DNA of 64,000 nucleotides from Neovahlkampfia damariscottae (taxonomy: Eukaryota; Heterolobosea; Selenaionea; Neovahlkampfiida; Neovahlkampfiidae). The position numbers were made by a program, and so were the translations under genes. The DNA lies in contig JABLTG010000046.1 in NCBI GenBank assembly GCA_016618085.1, forward strand, positions 47,902 through 111,901, read 5' to 3'. Every line of letters starts with the position of its first letter. Positions within the stretch are counted from its first letter, which is position 1. The notes beneath the pieces were generated by a model. The model had not been told where the DNA came from and did not search any database. It worked only from the letters and a program-made list of their open reading frames with translations. Of this stretch, positions 11,456 to 22,354 are shown in pieces.

Positions 11456-13722
11456 ATGACTGAAGAAACTGTGGAAAGAACTGAAGAACCACCAACAAAT
11501 GAAGATGATATTAAATCAGAAAAGAGTGAAGTTCAGTTCAGTACAAAAGTTGATAAAGCTATTAATGAGTTAATGCCTAACTCTGAAATTTATGATGATC
11601 CTTCTTTTAATGCAATTGATTACATCAATGAAAAATTTCCAACAGGTTTGTTCACATTCACCTTTTAACTTTATAATAGAATCATCACTTCAACATTTAG
11701 GTGTTGAAATTATAACTCTAAAAAATAAAATCAATCAAATTGACAAAGATATTGTTACTGCTGTTAGAAAACAAAGTACAACAGGAAATAAAGCAGAGAA
11801 AGATTTAATAATATCCAAACAAGCAATAAAAGAATTATTTGCAAAAATACAAGGTATTTACACTTTGTCAAATATAAACTTTTTAAAAAGATATAAAACA
11901 TAAAGCAGAACAAAGTGAGAATATGGTTATTGAAATTACAAGAGATATAAAAGCTTTAGATCATGGAAAAAAGAATATTTCAAATACTATTGGAGCTATT
12001 ACTAAATTACAAATGTTAGATAATGTATTAAATCAATTAAAGAATTTGATTGATGAAAAACAATATAATAGAGTATCAGATTTATTAAAAGTATCAATTG
12101 ATTTAGATTTATATTTCAAAAATTATAAAGATATACCAAAAGTTAAAGAATTAAATGAACAATTAAAAAATGTTAAAGAGAAATTAAAATTATTATTATT
12201 AGAAGAATTTAAAAGAATTGAAGATAATTTTGAATTTAGAGACGAAAAATTATATTTTGCTTGTTTATCAGTTGAAGCATTAGGAAATACATTTAAAAAT
12301 GAAATTATAAATCAATTTACAAAATATCAAATTTATAAATATAAAGAAAAATATAATTCAAATTTAAATGATTTAAATGATGTACAACCAAGATTTAATT
12401 GGTTAAGAAATAAATTAAAAGAAATTAAAAATAATTTTAAATCATCAATACCTTCAGATTGGAATTTATCACAAGAATTATCTATTGAATTTATTTTATC
12501 AACCAATGATATTTTTAGAGAAATGTTATCCAATAATAATGATGCATCATCATTTTATAATTCATTAAAAGATTCAATTAGATTTGAAAAAGAATTAACA
12601 GAAAGATTTATTGAAACTAAGAATTATAATTTTAAAGGATTATTATCTAAAACATTTGATGATTTTAAAAGTATTTATTTAAAAGATCAAAATACTTTAA
12701 TGGTCAATAAATTAAATCAATTTTTAAAATTAGAAAAATGGTCTTTAAAATCAAATACAAATTCAGCAGAAGATTTATTTATATTTATAACATCTAGTTT
12801 AGATTCTTGTTTAGTTATAAATACTGGAATTATACTTTTTAATTTAATTAATATTTGGAAAAAGAATATTCATTCATATGGTGATCTTTTATTTGAAAAA
12901 TTACCAAAAGGATCATCAAAACAAGGTCAAAGTAAATCATTTGATATTACATCATTTTTAAATTGGCAACCAAATGAAAATAATAATACAAAATTATCAG
13001 ATAAAGAATTAATGAATGTTTGTTATATTATAAAATTATGTCAATTTTGTCAAAAAACATTAAAAGATTTAACTTCAGTTTTACAACAAAAAATTGATCA
13101 AGATTTTAAAAAAAAAATTAATTTTGATGAAGAAAAAACAAAATTCTCACAAACATTAAGTGCATCTATTCAAGTTTTAGTTTTACATTTATTAGCTAAT
13201 ATTGATGATCAATTTCAACAAATGATTAAAATTAATTGGTCAATTTTTGATCAAGAAGTTCAAGATTCAAATTATATTTTAGATATTATTAAGAAATTTA
13301 ATCAATTATTGAATTCAATTCGTGAAAAATTATCACCTTTTCATTATTCAAAATTTTGTGAAAATTTAACTGTTAAATTCTTTTCTCAATTTTTATTGAC
13401 CATTAAAAAAATTAAAAGAATTACAAATTCAGGTACTCATCAATTATTATATGATGTTGAAATTTTAAAGAAATTTTTTTTATCTTTCACTGAAAATTTT
13501 GAAGAAGAACAAATTTCAATTTATTCAAAAATTGTAAATTCACAAGCATCTAAATCTGAATCTATTTTAAAAGTTGTAATGTCTCCTTCTGATGCTATTT
13601 TAGATTCTTATAAATCTTTAGTTAAAAATAAATCATTGGAAGAATTCACATTATTATTAGAAATGAAAGGTATTCCAAAATCAGAACAAAATCCAATTTT
13701 ATCAAAATTTAATACAAAATAA
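11456..13722 (+). CDS. VPS53: VPS53 subunit of the GARP/EARP tethering complex
   Basis: Three exons (11456-11645, 11680-11853, 11891-13722) give 731 residues. The N-terminus matches VPS53 closely: FNAIDYINEKFPTESSLQ, the block ending AVRKQSTTGNKAEKDL, and EITRDIKALDHGKKN. VPS53 helps tether endosome-derived vesicles at the trans-Golgi (GARP) and at recycling endosomes (EARP). The long C-terminal part is helical and less conserved. The first intron falls inside the conserved FPTE motif and joins it correctly, which supports the splice model. Confidence 0.93.
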
Positions 13723-13803
13723 AAAAGAATTATTTAACTTCTTATAAAAGAATTGTCTCACTTATGATTGGTCAATTCAAAACCTAATTATCTTTATTTT
13801 TAA

Positions 13804-14928
13804 TTATTTATAATTAATATAATCTTTTGAGAAATCAAATCTTGTTAAATTATTAAATACTTCTCTTGATACATTTTCAATTGCATCATTATAAGAAATA
13901 CCTTCTGAAATACCATAAAATATTTCAGGTGAAGATGAGTATAACGAAATTATGAATTTATTTTCTTGTTCCAATTCAATTTCATATTTTGGATAACAAT
14001 TAAATTTATGTGCAAATAAATCTTCAATTTCTTTTTTATAATTAAATTTCTTTTCAAAATTATAATATTTTAAAATTAATGATAAAATTGAATTCTCAAT
14101 AAATTTTAAACTTTTTTTTAATCCTAATTTTAAATAAATATATCCAATCATTCTTAAAAGTGATGTTATTTTAAATTTCTCAATAATATAATTTTCATTT
14201 GATTCTTCAATTATTATTAATTTATCAAAATTTAAATCATTCACAACTTTATTTAAAATTGAATTTAAACTTGTATCCAACATCTCTTTTTTCCATTTAA
14301 TTTCAATATATTCAAAATTTTGTAATAAAAATGAAGAAATAAAAGAATCTAAAATTGATTCTCCTAATAATGATAATCTTTCATCAAAATTATCATATTT
14401 ATTTTCATTTTCAATTTCTTTTTTTTTTTCAATATTTTTAAAATGACTATTTTCTTTATTTTTTTGATTGGATGATTTTATTATTGAACTTGAATGAATA
14501 AAAATAGATTGAAATGTTTTTAAATCACCAATTTCTTCAATATTATGTTTACTTTGAAATTCTTTTAAATTTAAAACTTTTTCTTTTTCTCGATTTTCTA
14601 TTTTTTTTCTAATTTCTTTCAATTTAGAAAATGGATAATTTGGTTTCATAAAATTTTGAAAATTTGAAATAATAATACTCTTTTTCATTTCATCTATTGT
14701 TGAAATGGTTTTTTCTAAATTTGGTTTATTCGTTACATCTAAAATGGAGCCAAGTATTTCAAAGTTTTTTACACTTGGTAATCTTGGTAAATACTTTGGT
14801 GGTTTTAATAATTCTAATTTAGTTTCAATTCTTTTTCTCTTTTTTGAACTTCTTGTAACATAATACACTTTTTGATTCTCTTTCAAAAATTTGAAGTTAC
14901 AATTTTGTGTGACGACTTTTAAGAGCAT
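13804..14928 (-). CDS. RNase III-like protein, probable mitochondrial ribosomal protein mL44
   Basis: Single exon, 374 residues from the ATG at 14928. Nine in-frame codons upstream include the CCAAT element, so the later ATG is preferred. There is an RNase III-like fold: FIHSSS, then the signature region ERLSLLGESILD and IGYIYLKLGLKKSLKFIE. A C-terminal double-stranded RNA-binding-like segment follows (YNDAIENVSREVF). In active RNase III the signature is ERLEFLGDAVLD. Here the second acidic residue is Ser and the Asp is Glu, so catalysis is probably lost. Loss of catalysis plus the basic N-terminus fits mL44/MRPL3 of the mitochondrial ribosome. An inactive Dicer-like relative cannot be excluded. 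Confidence 0.72.
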   Translation of the reverse strand: MLLKVVTQNCNFKFLKENQKVYYVTRSSKKRKRIETKLELLKPPKYLPRLPSVKNFEILGSILDVTNKPNLEKTISTIDEMKKSIIISNFQNFMKPNYPFSKLKEIRKKIENREKEKVLNLKEFQSKHNIEEIGDLKTFQSIFIHSSSIIKSSNQKNKENSHFKNIEKKKEIENENKYDNFDERLSLLGESILDSFISSFLLQNFEYIEIKWKKEMLDTSLNSILNKVVNDLNFDKLIIIEESNENYIIEKFKITSLLRMIGYIYLKLGLKKSLKFIENSILSLILKYYNFEKKFNYKKEIEDLFAHKFNCYPKYEIELEQENKFIISLYSSSPEIFYGISEGISYNDAIENVSREVFNNLTRFDFSKDYINYK

Positions 14929-14939
14929 TGACCAATCAA
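14929..14939 (-). promoter_or_regulatory. TTGATTGGTCA element touching the ATG of the mL44-like gene
   Basis: On the minus strand TTGATTGGTCA runs directly into ATG (14926-14928). It argues that translation starts at this ATG and not at the in-frame ATG nine codons earlier. Confidence 0.55.
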
Positions 14940-14970
14940 AAAGATTTCGTTTCAACCAAAAAATATAATT

Positions 14971-16394
14971 TTATTTTTTAATAAATAATTCATTCAACAT
15001 TTCAAATATTTCATTTTTCAAAAAATCTATCAAAAATTTTGGAGTATGACCATCTAATTCCGATTTACATAATGAAATCAATTTTGGTGGAGATGAAGAT
15101 GATAAACCCATTTGATTCAATACATTCTTTAACATTTTCATTTTTTTTCTAATTTTAAATTCAGAATCAATAAAATATGGTAAATTTGCAGTCATTATAC
15201 AAGTTTGAAGTATTTCATTTCTATCTTCTAATTCAAATAAATTAATCAAAAAATAATGAAATTGAATTTGTTTTTTTCTTCCATCTTCTTCATCATTACA
15301 CCAAAACATTCTTGATATTTTTGAACAATCTTCAAATATTTGTTCATTTTCATTTCTCAAACATGATACTAAATATTTTTCAACAATTTTACCAAAAAAT
15401 GAAATTTCATCATTATTTTTTTTTAAATATTTAAACTCTTCTATTTGTCTTTCATTAAATTTATGAATATTCTTTTTATAACAATAATTTAATAAATTTA
15501 AAGGTGATATTAATGATCTTGATGTTTCCATTCCTGATACTCTTATTGATAATGGATGTAATTCAGGATTTAAAGTTGAAAAGAAATCAAAATCAATATC
15601 TAATAATACTTGTTTTGAATTTAATTTCAAATCTTTTAATTTATCTAATGTAACACAAATCAATTCAATCTAAATTTAGAATATCAAATAATTACTTCTT
15701 TTGAATCAATAAATACTTCATTATGTTGTATTTTATATTCATCTTCTAATAATGCACTAGTTGAATTACATTTTATTTCTCTTTCATTTTTGTTTTTTTT
15801 TTCTCTTTTTATTGTTTTTACTTTTCCAATATGAAACTTATCATATAAATTCAAATCATTATTTATCCAAATTATTCTATTCACTTTATTTACTAGGATA
15901 TATTAGATGTATTATTTTTTGTTACAATAAACCATTGGCATCATAAAATTAGCAATATCTAATTGATATTTCTCAACTAAATGATCAAATGGTAATTTTA
16001 AGTAATCTGATTTTTGAATTGAATTTGGAATATCAATATCCTTTTATATTAAATATATATTATTCTTACTGGATCTATAAAACCTATTTTAATATATCTA
16101 TTTTTTCAAACGTGAGTCAATATGAACAATTGTATATTTTTTATCTCCTAAATATTTAAAATTGTTCAACCAATATTCTAATACATCTGTATGACCATCT
16201 ACAAGGTCTACTTTCAAATTTTTAAAAACAGTTCTTTCAGAGTTCATTGTTGAGCATGTATCAAAATGATCAGTATCAAAATGAAATGTAACTCTTTTAC
16301 ATTGATTGATTAATTTTGTATTCACTGATGAAAATAAAATGAAATAACAAAATAGGAGAGTTTGTAGTGCTTTGGATGAGTTGTAAAAGTTCAT
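14971..16394 (-). CDS. UPF0489 (C5orf22-like) protein
   Basis: Five exons (16394-16112, 16083-16070, 16040-15926, 15892-15696, 15669-14971) give 435 residues. Human C5orf22 is about 440. Conserved features are VDGHTDVL, VHIDSR followed by IDIP, FMMPMVY, RIIWIN and LLDIDFDFFSTLNP. The His/Asp-rich pattern resembles metal-dependent arginase/deacetylase folds, but the biochemical role is not established. Exon 2 is only 14 nt. Joining it restores the conserved HIDS...IP segment. The N-terminus is hydrophobic, which the human protein lacks. It could be a signal or anchor. Confidence 0.87.
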
Positions 16395-16403
16395 TTTGAT
16401 TGG
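16395..16403 (-). promoter_or_regulatory. CCAATCAAA element touching the ATG of the UPF0489 gene
   Basis: Read on the minus strand, CCAATCAAA is followed directly by ATG at 16394. The arrangement is identical to that at 480-489. Confidence 0.6.
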
Positions 16404-16415
16404 ATAAAAAATAAT

Positions 16416-17009
16416 TTATTGAAACTTAGCTTTTTTGGTGAATACTCTTTTCTTTTTACTTTTATTTGATAATCCTGGTTCTTTAAACCTATATTCTTTT
16501 CTTGATTGAAGATAAACAATAAATAAGGCAATGAAACTCAATATCAAAAAAACAAATGAAAAAGTGAAGTTTTCGAATAAATTTGGTTTTGAGAATTCAA
16601 TTTGTTTTTCATTTTTATCATAAAAACAAATGAATTTTGAATAAATTTCATAATTTTTTAATTCTTCCATAACTTCATATTTTTTTTTTTTTGGGATTTT
16701 GTTTATGATGTTTTGTGTTTGTAATTCATGGTTTAAATTGAATTTCACTGTTACGTTTGAAAAGAAACAAGGATATTTTATATCTTTACATTTTGCTTTT
16801 CTTCCTTTTCCAATACACTCTCTTGATTTACAAATATCTTCAAAAATATTAGTTTTTACAACTTCACATTCTTTTTCTTCTAAAGAACGTAGTTTGGTAA
16901 TTTTTGGAAAAGTAATGAAACAAAATAAAAATATGTTGAACAGTAGAACAATCAAAAAGATTACTTTGAAGTTGCTGTCATTCTTCAATGTTTGTTCATC
17001 TTCTTCCAT
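16416..17009 (-). CDS. two-TM protein with Cys-rich loop (BK-channel beta-subunit-like layout)
   Basis: Single exon, 197 residues. It has a short acidic N-terminus, a membrane segment near residues 17-37 (VIFLIVLLFNIFLFCF), a roughly 115-residue loop with six Cys, a second membrane segment near 155-175, and a basic C-terminus. The loop pattern YPCFFSNVTVKF then FICFYDKNEKQ recalls the extracellular loop of KCNMB (BK potassium channel beta) subunits: a YPC followed by V-x-L/F, and later F-x-C-Y-x-D. The similarity is weak and may be topological only. A second gene of the same layout lies at 60.2 kb. The start at 17009 is chosen because CCAAT elements lie just upstream. Confidence 0.75.
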   Translation of the reverse strand: MEEDEQTLKNDSNFKVIFLIVLLFNIFLFCFITFPKITKLRSLEEKECEVVKTNIFEDICKSRECIGKGRKAKCKDIKYPCFFSNVTVKFNLNHELQTQNIINKIPKKKKYEVMEELKNYEIYSKFICFYDKNEKQIEFSKPNLFENFTFSFVFLILSFIALFIVYLQSRKEYRFKEPGLSNKSKKKRVFTKKAKFQ

Positions 17010-17131
17010 TTTGAAAGTGATTGAAAACCAATGAAATTGGACCACAAATTTAGTTTGATTTAATGTTGAATTTCTTCTTGAAGGACAGTTGAAGAAAGAG
17101 GTTGTTGAATAAATCAATCTATTTTTATCGT

Positions 17132-17140
17132 CCAATCAAA
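17132..17140 (+). promoter_or_regulatory. CCAATCAAA element in the divergent promoter of CSN9
   Basis: CCAATCAAA lies 26 nt before the CSN9 ATG at 17167. The other orientation faces the two-TM gene that starts at 17009, whose own side carries CCAATGAAATTGG near 17029. Confidence 0.5.
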
Positions 17141-17166
17141 AGGAAACAAAAAGAAAAAAAAAGAAG

Positions 17167-17365
17167 ATGAGTGATTTTATGGCAGAGCATGAATTTGAAG
17201 AAGACTCGTATCAAGAAGATATATTATCAACAATGAACGAAAAAGAAGTTCAAAAATTCCTAAAAGACAGGTAAAAACTTAACTTGTTTCTAAAATTCAA
17301 GTTTGGTGGACTCTGATTTTTACAATGATTTCAAAGATGTATTTGATGATGAAGATTTGAAATAA
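17167..17365 (+). CDS. CSN9: COP9 signalosome subunit 9 (CSNAP)
   Basis: Two exons (17167-17270, 17302-17365) encode only 55 residues. Human COPS9 has 57. The diagnostic part is the C-terminus SDFYNDFKDVFDDEDLK, which matches the conserved acidic/aromatic tail DFFNDFEDLFDDDD of CSNAP. That tail binds CSN3/CSN5/CSN6 in the assembled signalosome. The N-terminal half is acidic and less conserved. The 31-nt intron is needed to join the halves in frame. Confidence 0.85.
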
Positions 17366-17558
17366 AGCTTAAAGAATTCCTGTAAACCCTTTGAAAAAAT
17401 TCTTTGTTCTGTGTTTGTATTCAAGTTCAACAAAAATATTCAATTTCTTTTTGATGTTCGAGATGCAAAAAACTCTACTTTTCTATTTTGTTTGGTAAAA
17501 TATAACCGTTTCCAAAATTTTTTATTGGTCAAACGAAATTCAAAAATAAGTGTAACTA

Positions 17559-18330
<772 letters not shown>

Positions 18331-18406
18331 TTTTCTGTATAAAATCTTTTTTTATTTCAAATTTAAAATTGAACCCAACTAGTACAACCAATCAAACCGA
18401 AGAATT

Positions 18407-19894
18407 ATGAAAATTGAGGATTATGACAAAACAAGGGAGGAACAAGTAGGTCAACCAATTCAAGTATATAGATTTATTGCAAGAGCAGAAAAAGCAAGAA
18501 TACAAGAAAATGGTATTTGTTGAATATTTCATTAAAATTAATTCAAAGAAAAGAAAAAAGAAAAGTATTATTTATTTTCTCAAGATTTAAATGAAAAATC
18601 AGCAAAAGTATATTATATTTCAACTATTAATGCGTGGAGTGATTATATTTTATCAAAACCAAAACAAGAGCGATCAAGTTATTGTTTGATAACTTCTGAT
18701 CCAATTATTGGTTATATTGATTTAGAATTTTCAAAAGAATTAAATCCAAATAAGAATATATCTAAAATGATTGAGATATTATTTATTCATTTGAAGAAAA
18801 TATGGAAGAAATACTATTCAAATTTAGAAGAATTAAAAGAAGAGGATTTTTTAATACTTACAGCATCAAATGAAAAGAAAGAATCATTTCATATTCATGG
18901 ACCTTTTAATTATGCTTTTAAAGATCAATTTCATTTTAATATATTTTTATATTTAGTGAATCAATCAATGTTAAAAGATGAAAAAGATTCTAAAAATATT
19001 TTGATAAAAATTAATGAAAAAAAAGAAATATCTTTTATTGATTTATCACCTTATAAACATCATTCATCATTAAGAATGTTTAGTTGTTCAAAAATTAATG
19101 ATTATAGACCTTTAATTTTGAGTAATTTAAATAAAATGAAAATTGAAAATGAGAAAGAATTATTTGAATCATCTATAATTCATAATGTTTCAAATAATTT
19201 AAAAATATTAGAATTTAAAGATGAAAAATTAAAAATTGAAATTTTACCAAAAATATTTAAGAAAGAAAAATTTAAAGAAAAAAAAGAATTCAAAAATTTA
19301 TTAACAAATTTTGGAAATGAATCAAATTTTGAATCTTGTTCACATTTTAATGAATTTAAGGATAAAAAAGAAGACTTTAAATTAATTGAAAATATTGATT
19401 ATTTTTATGAATTGATTGTAAAGAATTTAAAATTATCATTTACTATAAGAGAAAAAATGACAGAAAAAACAATAATGATATTGGAAATAAAAGATGATAA
19501 ATTTATTGGAAAACAATATTTTAATCATTATTTAAAGGAAGTATTTCTTCAATCAATAATTGATTATTTTGATATGAAAGAAAATTGTTATTTATTTTCA
19601 TTTCTTCATGGATTTAGAATCATTTGGCCAAATATTAAAATTAATTTATCAGATGGATCAAAAATATTAAAAGATATTTCAATTTTATTGAAAGAAAAAA
19701 TACCAAAATATGATTGGGAGAAATTAATTTCTGATGTTTACTCAAAGAAATTTATATCAGTATTGGGTTCAGAAGAATTTGAGAAAAATAATTCAAAAGT
19801 TCATTTTAGAGGATGTTATGATCACAAATTGGATAGAGTGAATTTTAACAATATCTTGGAAGTTTTAAAAAAAGTTTCTGTTCGAATTGAATAA
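18407..19894 (+). CDS. PRIMPOL: PrimPol-family primase-polymerase
   Basis: Two exons (18407-18512, 18549-19894) give 483 residues. The archaeo-eukaryotic primase (AEP) core is clear: YIDLEF (metal-binding D-x-E, as in human PrimPol YFDLEF), SFHIH (S-x-H) and FKDQFHF, then FIDLSPYKHHSSLRMFSCSK (third metal ligand plus the nucleotide-contact R and K). PrimPol reprimes DNA synthesis beyond lesions. The C-terminal UL52-type zinc finger of PrimPol is not evident. Instead the last 120 residues (HGFRIIWPNI ... ISDVYSKKF ... HFRGCYDHK) resemble a second, degenerate AEP unit. A relative of viral primases is an alternative label. Confidence 0.85.
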
Positions 19895-19902
19895 AGATAT
19901 TT

Positions 19903-20997
19903 TTATTCTCCTGACTTTACAAAATCAACTAAAATTAAAAATTGATCTGATTTCAAGTCAAATAATTTTTCAATTTTCTTTTCAATTTCATTCAAATCCT
20001 TTTTCAAAATTTCATCATTTTCAATCATACTCTTCAATAAAATCAAAACAATAATCATCCAATGTTTTCTTTGTAATGATTTATTTATTGGTCTATTTAA
20101 ATCAAATTTATAAACTAATTCTTTAAATTTTTTTGTTAAGATTTCAACATTTGATATTTTAAATTGATCACAAACTAATTTCAAATGATCAATTAGATAT
20201 GTATCAATTAATTCTAATCTTTCCAATTTATTTTCATCAAAAACTTGAAATAAAGAAGAAAATGAAATATCTTCGTTTTTTGAAAAAAGATATTCTCTTG
20301 TTTCATTTGTAATCCAACGTGTTATTTCATTCCAAATTATACCATATAAACTCAATGTTGGTAATTCAATCTTTTCATCATCAGGTTCAAATACATTAAA
20401 TTCTTCATATTTTTTTTGTTCTTCTTTTGGAATGTATCCTTCAATTGAAATAGGTACATTTTTTATTGGTTCTTCTACTTTTTCTTTCATTTCTTTTTCT
20501 ACTACTTTCATTTTTACAACTCCTTTGTCAACTGTTTTTGAAAATATTTCATCAATATCAAGTTCTGGAAAAATTAATTTTAATAAATCATTCAAATTTC
20601 TAGATTGAGGTGGAGAAACATCTAATGTATTTAATTTATGTATAGTTTTTTCAAAGCATAATTTGGAGCAAAAGGAGTTTTGTAAACTTTTGTCAGTTTC
20701 TTCAATTTTTCCATCTTTGAAATAATATTTTCCTTGATACGTTGTTTGTGGTTTTTTTGAACAAAATTGATTCCCACATTTTCCTTCACAACTCCTCTCA
20801 AATATTACTTCTTTATAATGTTTTGGTAACAAGATTTTTGAAACCAAATTAAAATATTTTTCTGAAACAGAATCATTTTCAATCAAAGAGGATACAATTT
20901 TATTTGTTGCTTCATCAATAATTTTGGACCAAACCATTGCACTTGTGGATGTGTCTATTTTTTTCTCTTTCATGTTGCTTTTCTTTGTGTTGTCCAT
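19903..20997 (-). CDS. RPAP2: RPAP2/RTR1-type RNA polymerase II CTD phosphatase
   Basis: Single exon, 364 residues. Residues 60-125 contain the RTR1 zinc finger: ERSCEGKCGNQFC, then a spacer and SFCSKLCFEK, giving the C-x4-C...C-x3-C arrangement of RPAP2. RPAP2/RTR1 removes Ser5 phosphate from the polymerase II CTD and helps polymerase import. The C-terminal half is helical with no other recognised domain. It ends 8 bp from the convergent PrimPol stop. Confidence 0.87.
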   Translation of the reverse strand: MDNTKKSNMKEKKIDTSTSAMVWSKIIDEATNKIVSSLIENDSVSEKYFNLVSKILLPKHYKEVIFERSCEGKCGNQFCSKKPQTTYQGKYYFKDGKIEETDKSLQNSFCSKLCFEKTIHKLNTLDVSPPQSRNLNDLLKLIFPELDIDEIFSKTVDKGVVKMKVVEKEMKEKVEEPIKNVPISIEGYIPKEEQKKYEEFNVFEPDDEKIELPTLSLYGIIWNEITRWITNETREYLFSKNEDISFSSLFQVFDENKLERLELIDTYLIDHLKLVCDQFKISNVEILTKKFKELVYKFDLNRPINKSLQRKHWMIIVLILLKSMIENDEILKKDLNEIEKKIEKLFDLKSDQFLILVDFVKSGE

Positions 20998-21118
20998 TCA
21001 ATAAATTGTTGTAAATTCTTCAATGATTGGATATTTTAAATCATCACTTCAATTTTGAAATATTTTTTTTTCATTAAAAAAATTTATTTTATTTGTATTA
21101 TTTTTTTGGGTGCGGTTC

Positions 21119-21138
21119 ATTGGTCAAAATGGACCAAT
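21119..21138. promoter_or_regulatory. inverted pair of CCAAT elements upstream of eL39
   Basis: ATTGGTC (21119-21125), a 6-nt spacer, then GACCAAT (21132-21138) form a perfect 7-bp inverted repeat. A third CCAATCAAA follows at 21161-21169. Together they form the richest cluster of the element in the window, in front of a ribosomal protein gene. Confidence 0.6.
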
Positions 21139-21204
21139 CAGCCTTTTAAGTTCTTTTCAACCAATCAAATATTTGTTTCTTTTAACTTTTACTTTGGCAA
21201 AGAC

Positions 21205-21360
21205 ATGGGTTCAATTAAGACAGCACAACTTAAAACTAAATATGCTAAAGCACAAAAAAACAACAGACCAATTCCATATTGGATGCGTCTTAGAACTGGA
21301 AATAAAATCAGATATAACGCTAAAAGAAGACATTGGAAGAGAACAAAATTAAGATTCTAA
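21205..21360 (+). CDS. RPL39: 60S ribosomal protein eL39
   Basis: A single exon encodes 51 residues, the normal size of eL39. It contains the invariant core [18 protein letters not shown] and [12 protein letters not shown]. eL39 lines the exit tunnel of the large ribosomal subunit. The start [10 protein letters not shown] aligns with the usual MxxxKTFRIK, so no upstream coding exon is needed. It is intronless and preceded by three CCAAT elements. Confidence 0.97.
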   Translation: MGSIKTAQLKTKYAKAQKNNRPIPYWMRLRTGNKIRYNAKRRHWKRTKLRF

Positions 21361-21393
21361 TTGATTTTAAAACAATTTTCCATTAAAACGAAT

Positions 21394-22298
21394 TTAATTT
21401 TCATTTATTTCTTCTTTGTATTTTTTTATTTCTTTCGTCATTTTTGACACAATTTCATCGTCTGAAGCAGTTCTGCTGAAGAATTCAACTAATCTTCCAC
21501 TTGGATCCATAAAGTATTCAAAAATACTGTGGTCAACTTGATAGTCTTCATCTGTGAACGTGAATTCTTTAATTGGACCTTTTTTTTTAAAAAAATTAAC
21601 ACAAAATTTGAAAACCTGAATAGTAAACTCTATACTTTTTTGATGCATGACGGATTTGTTCCGGTGTTCCTTTTGTTTAGTAAAACAAATGGTGATACCT
21701 GTTAATCCAATAAAATTTGGATGATAATCTTTCAAATACTTTTCAATGGCATCTCTGGAGTCTCTTGCAGGGTCACAAGTAATAAAAATTGGTTGCACGT
21801 ATTCTAAAATTTCTTTTGGTAATTTTTTCAAAGCAGAAGTCATTTTATTCAATTCTGTAGGACAGATATCAGGACAAGCAGTAAAACCAAAGTAAACAAA
21901 CATAAATTTACCTCTAAATTCAGTGTCTGTGATCTAAATTTATTAAAATGATTGTTAAAAATCGAACTGGTTTTCCTTTTGAAAAATTATATTCAAACTT
22001 CAAAACTTCAAACCTGTTTTTGTTTCCACAAGTGTAAAAGTTCCACCAACAAGACTTGATCCTTTTGAAGATGTTGATGTGTTTCTAACTTGTTGTTTTT
22101 CAATCCTTTTTTGATCCCAATCCCTTTTTATTTTAAAAATATATTAAGTAGATACCAAAAATATAAACCCGCAAAAACACCAACTAAACTAATATTAGTT
22201 AAAACAAAATAAGGATTTTTGATTGAATAGAAATCAGATTTCTTTGAATATAATCGTTTAAAACTCTTTTTGAAAAATAGTTTTTTGAAGTTGTTCAT
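21394..22298 (-). CDS. SCO1: SCO1/SCO2 copper chaperone for cytochrome c oxidase
   Basis: Six exons (22298-22156, 22123-22014, 21975-21968, 21933-21699, 21669-21616, 21578-21394) give 244 residues. A basic N-terminus, typical of mitochondrial targeting, is followed by one membrane segment (VLTNISLVGVFAGLYFW). The thioredoxin-like domain has YFGFTACPDICP with the CxxxC copper ligands, ITCDPARDS, GTPEQIRHASKKYRVYYS and the third ligand His in YQVDHS. SCO proteins deliver copper to the CuA site of COX2. Exon 3 is only 8 nt and completes TKTGKPITDTEF, which aligns with human THTGERKTDKDY. This is strong support for the micro-exon. Confidence 0.94.
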
Positions 22299-22354
22299 TC
22301 AAAATAAGTATTTGATTGGATGAATCAAATTGAAGTTAATAAAAAAGATGTATT

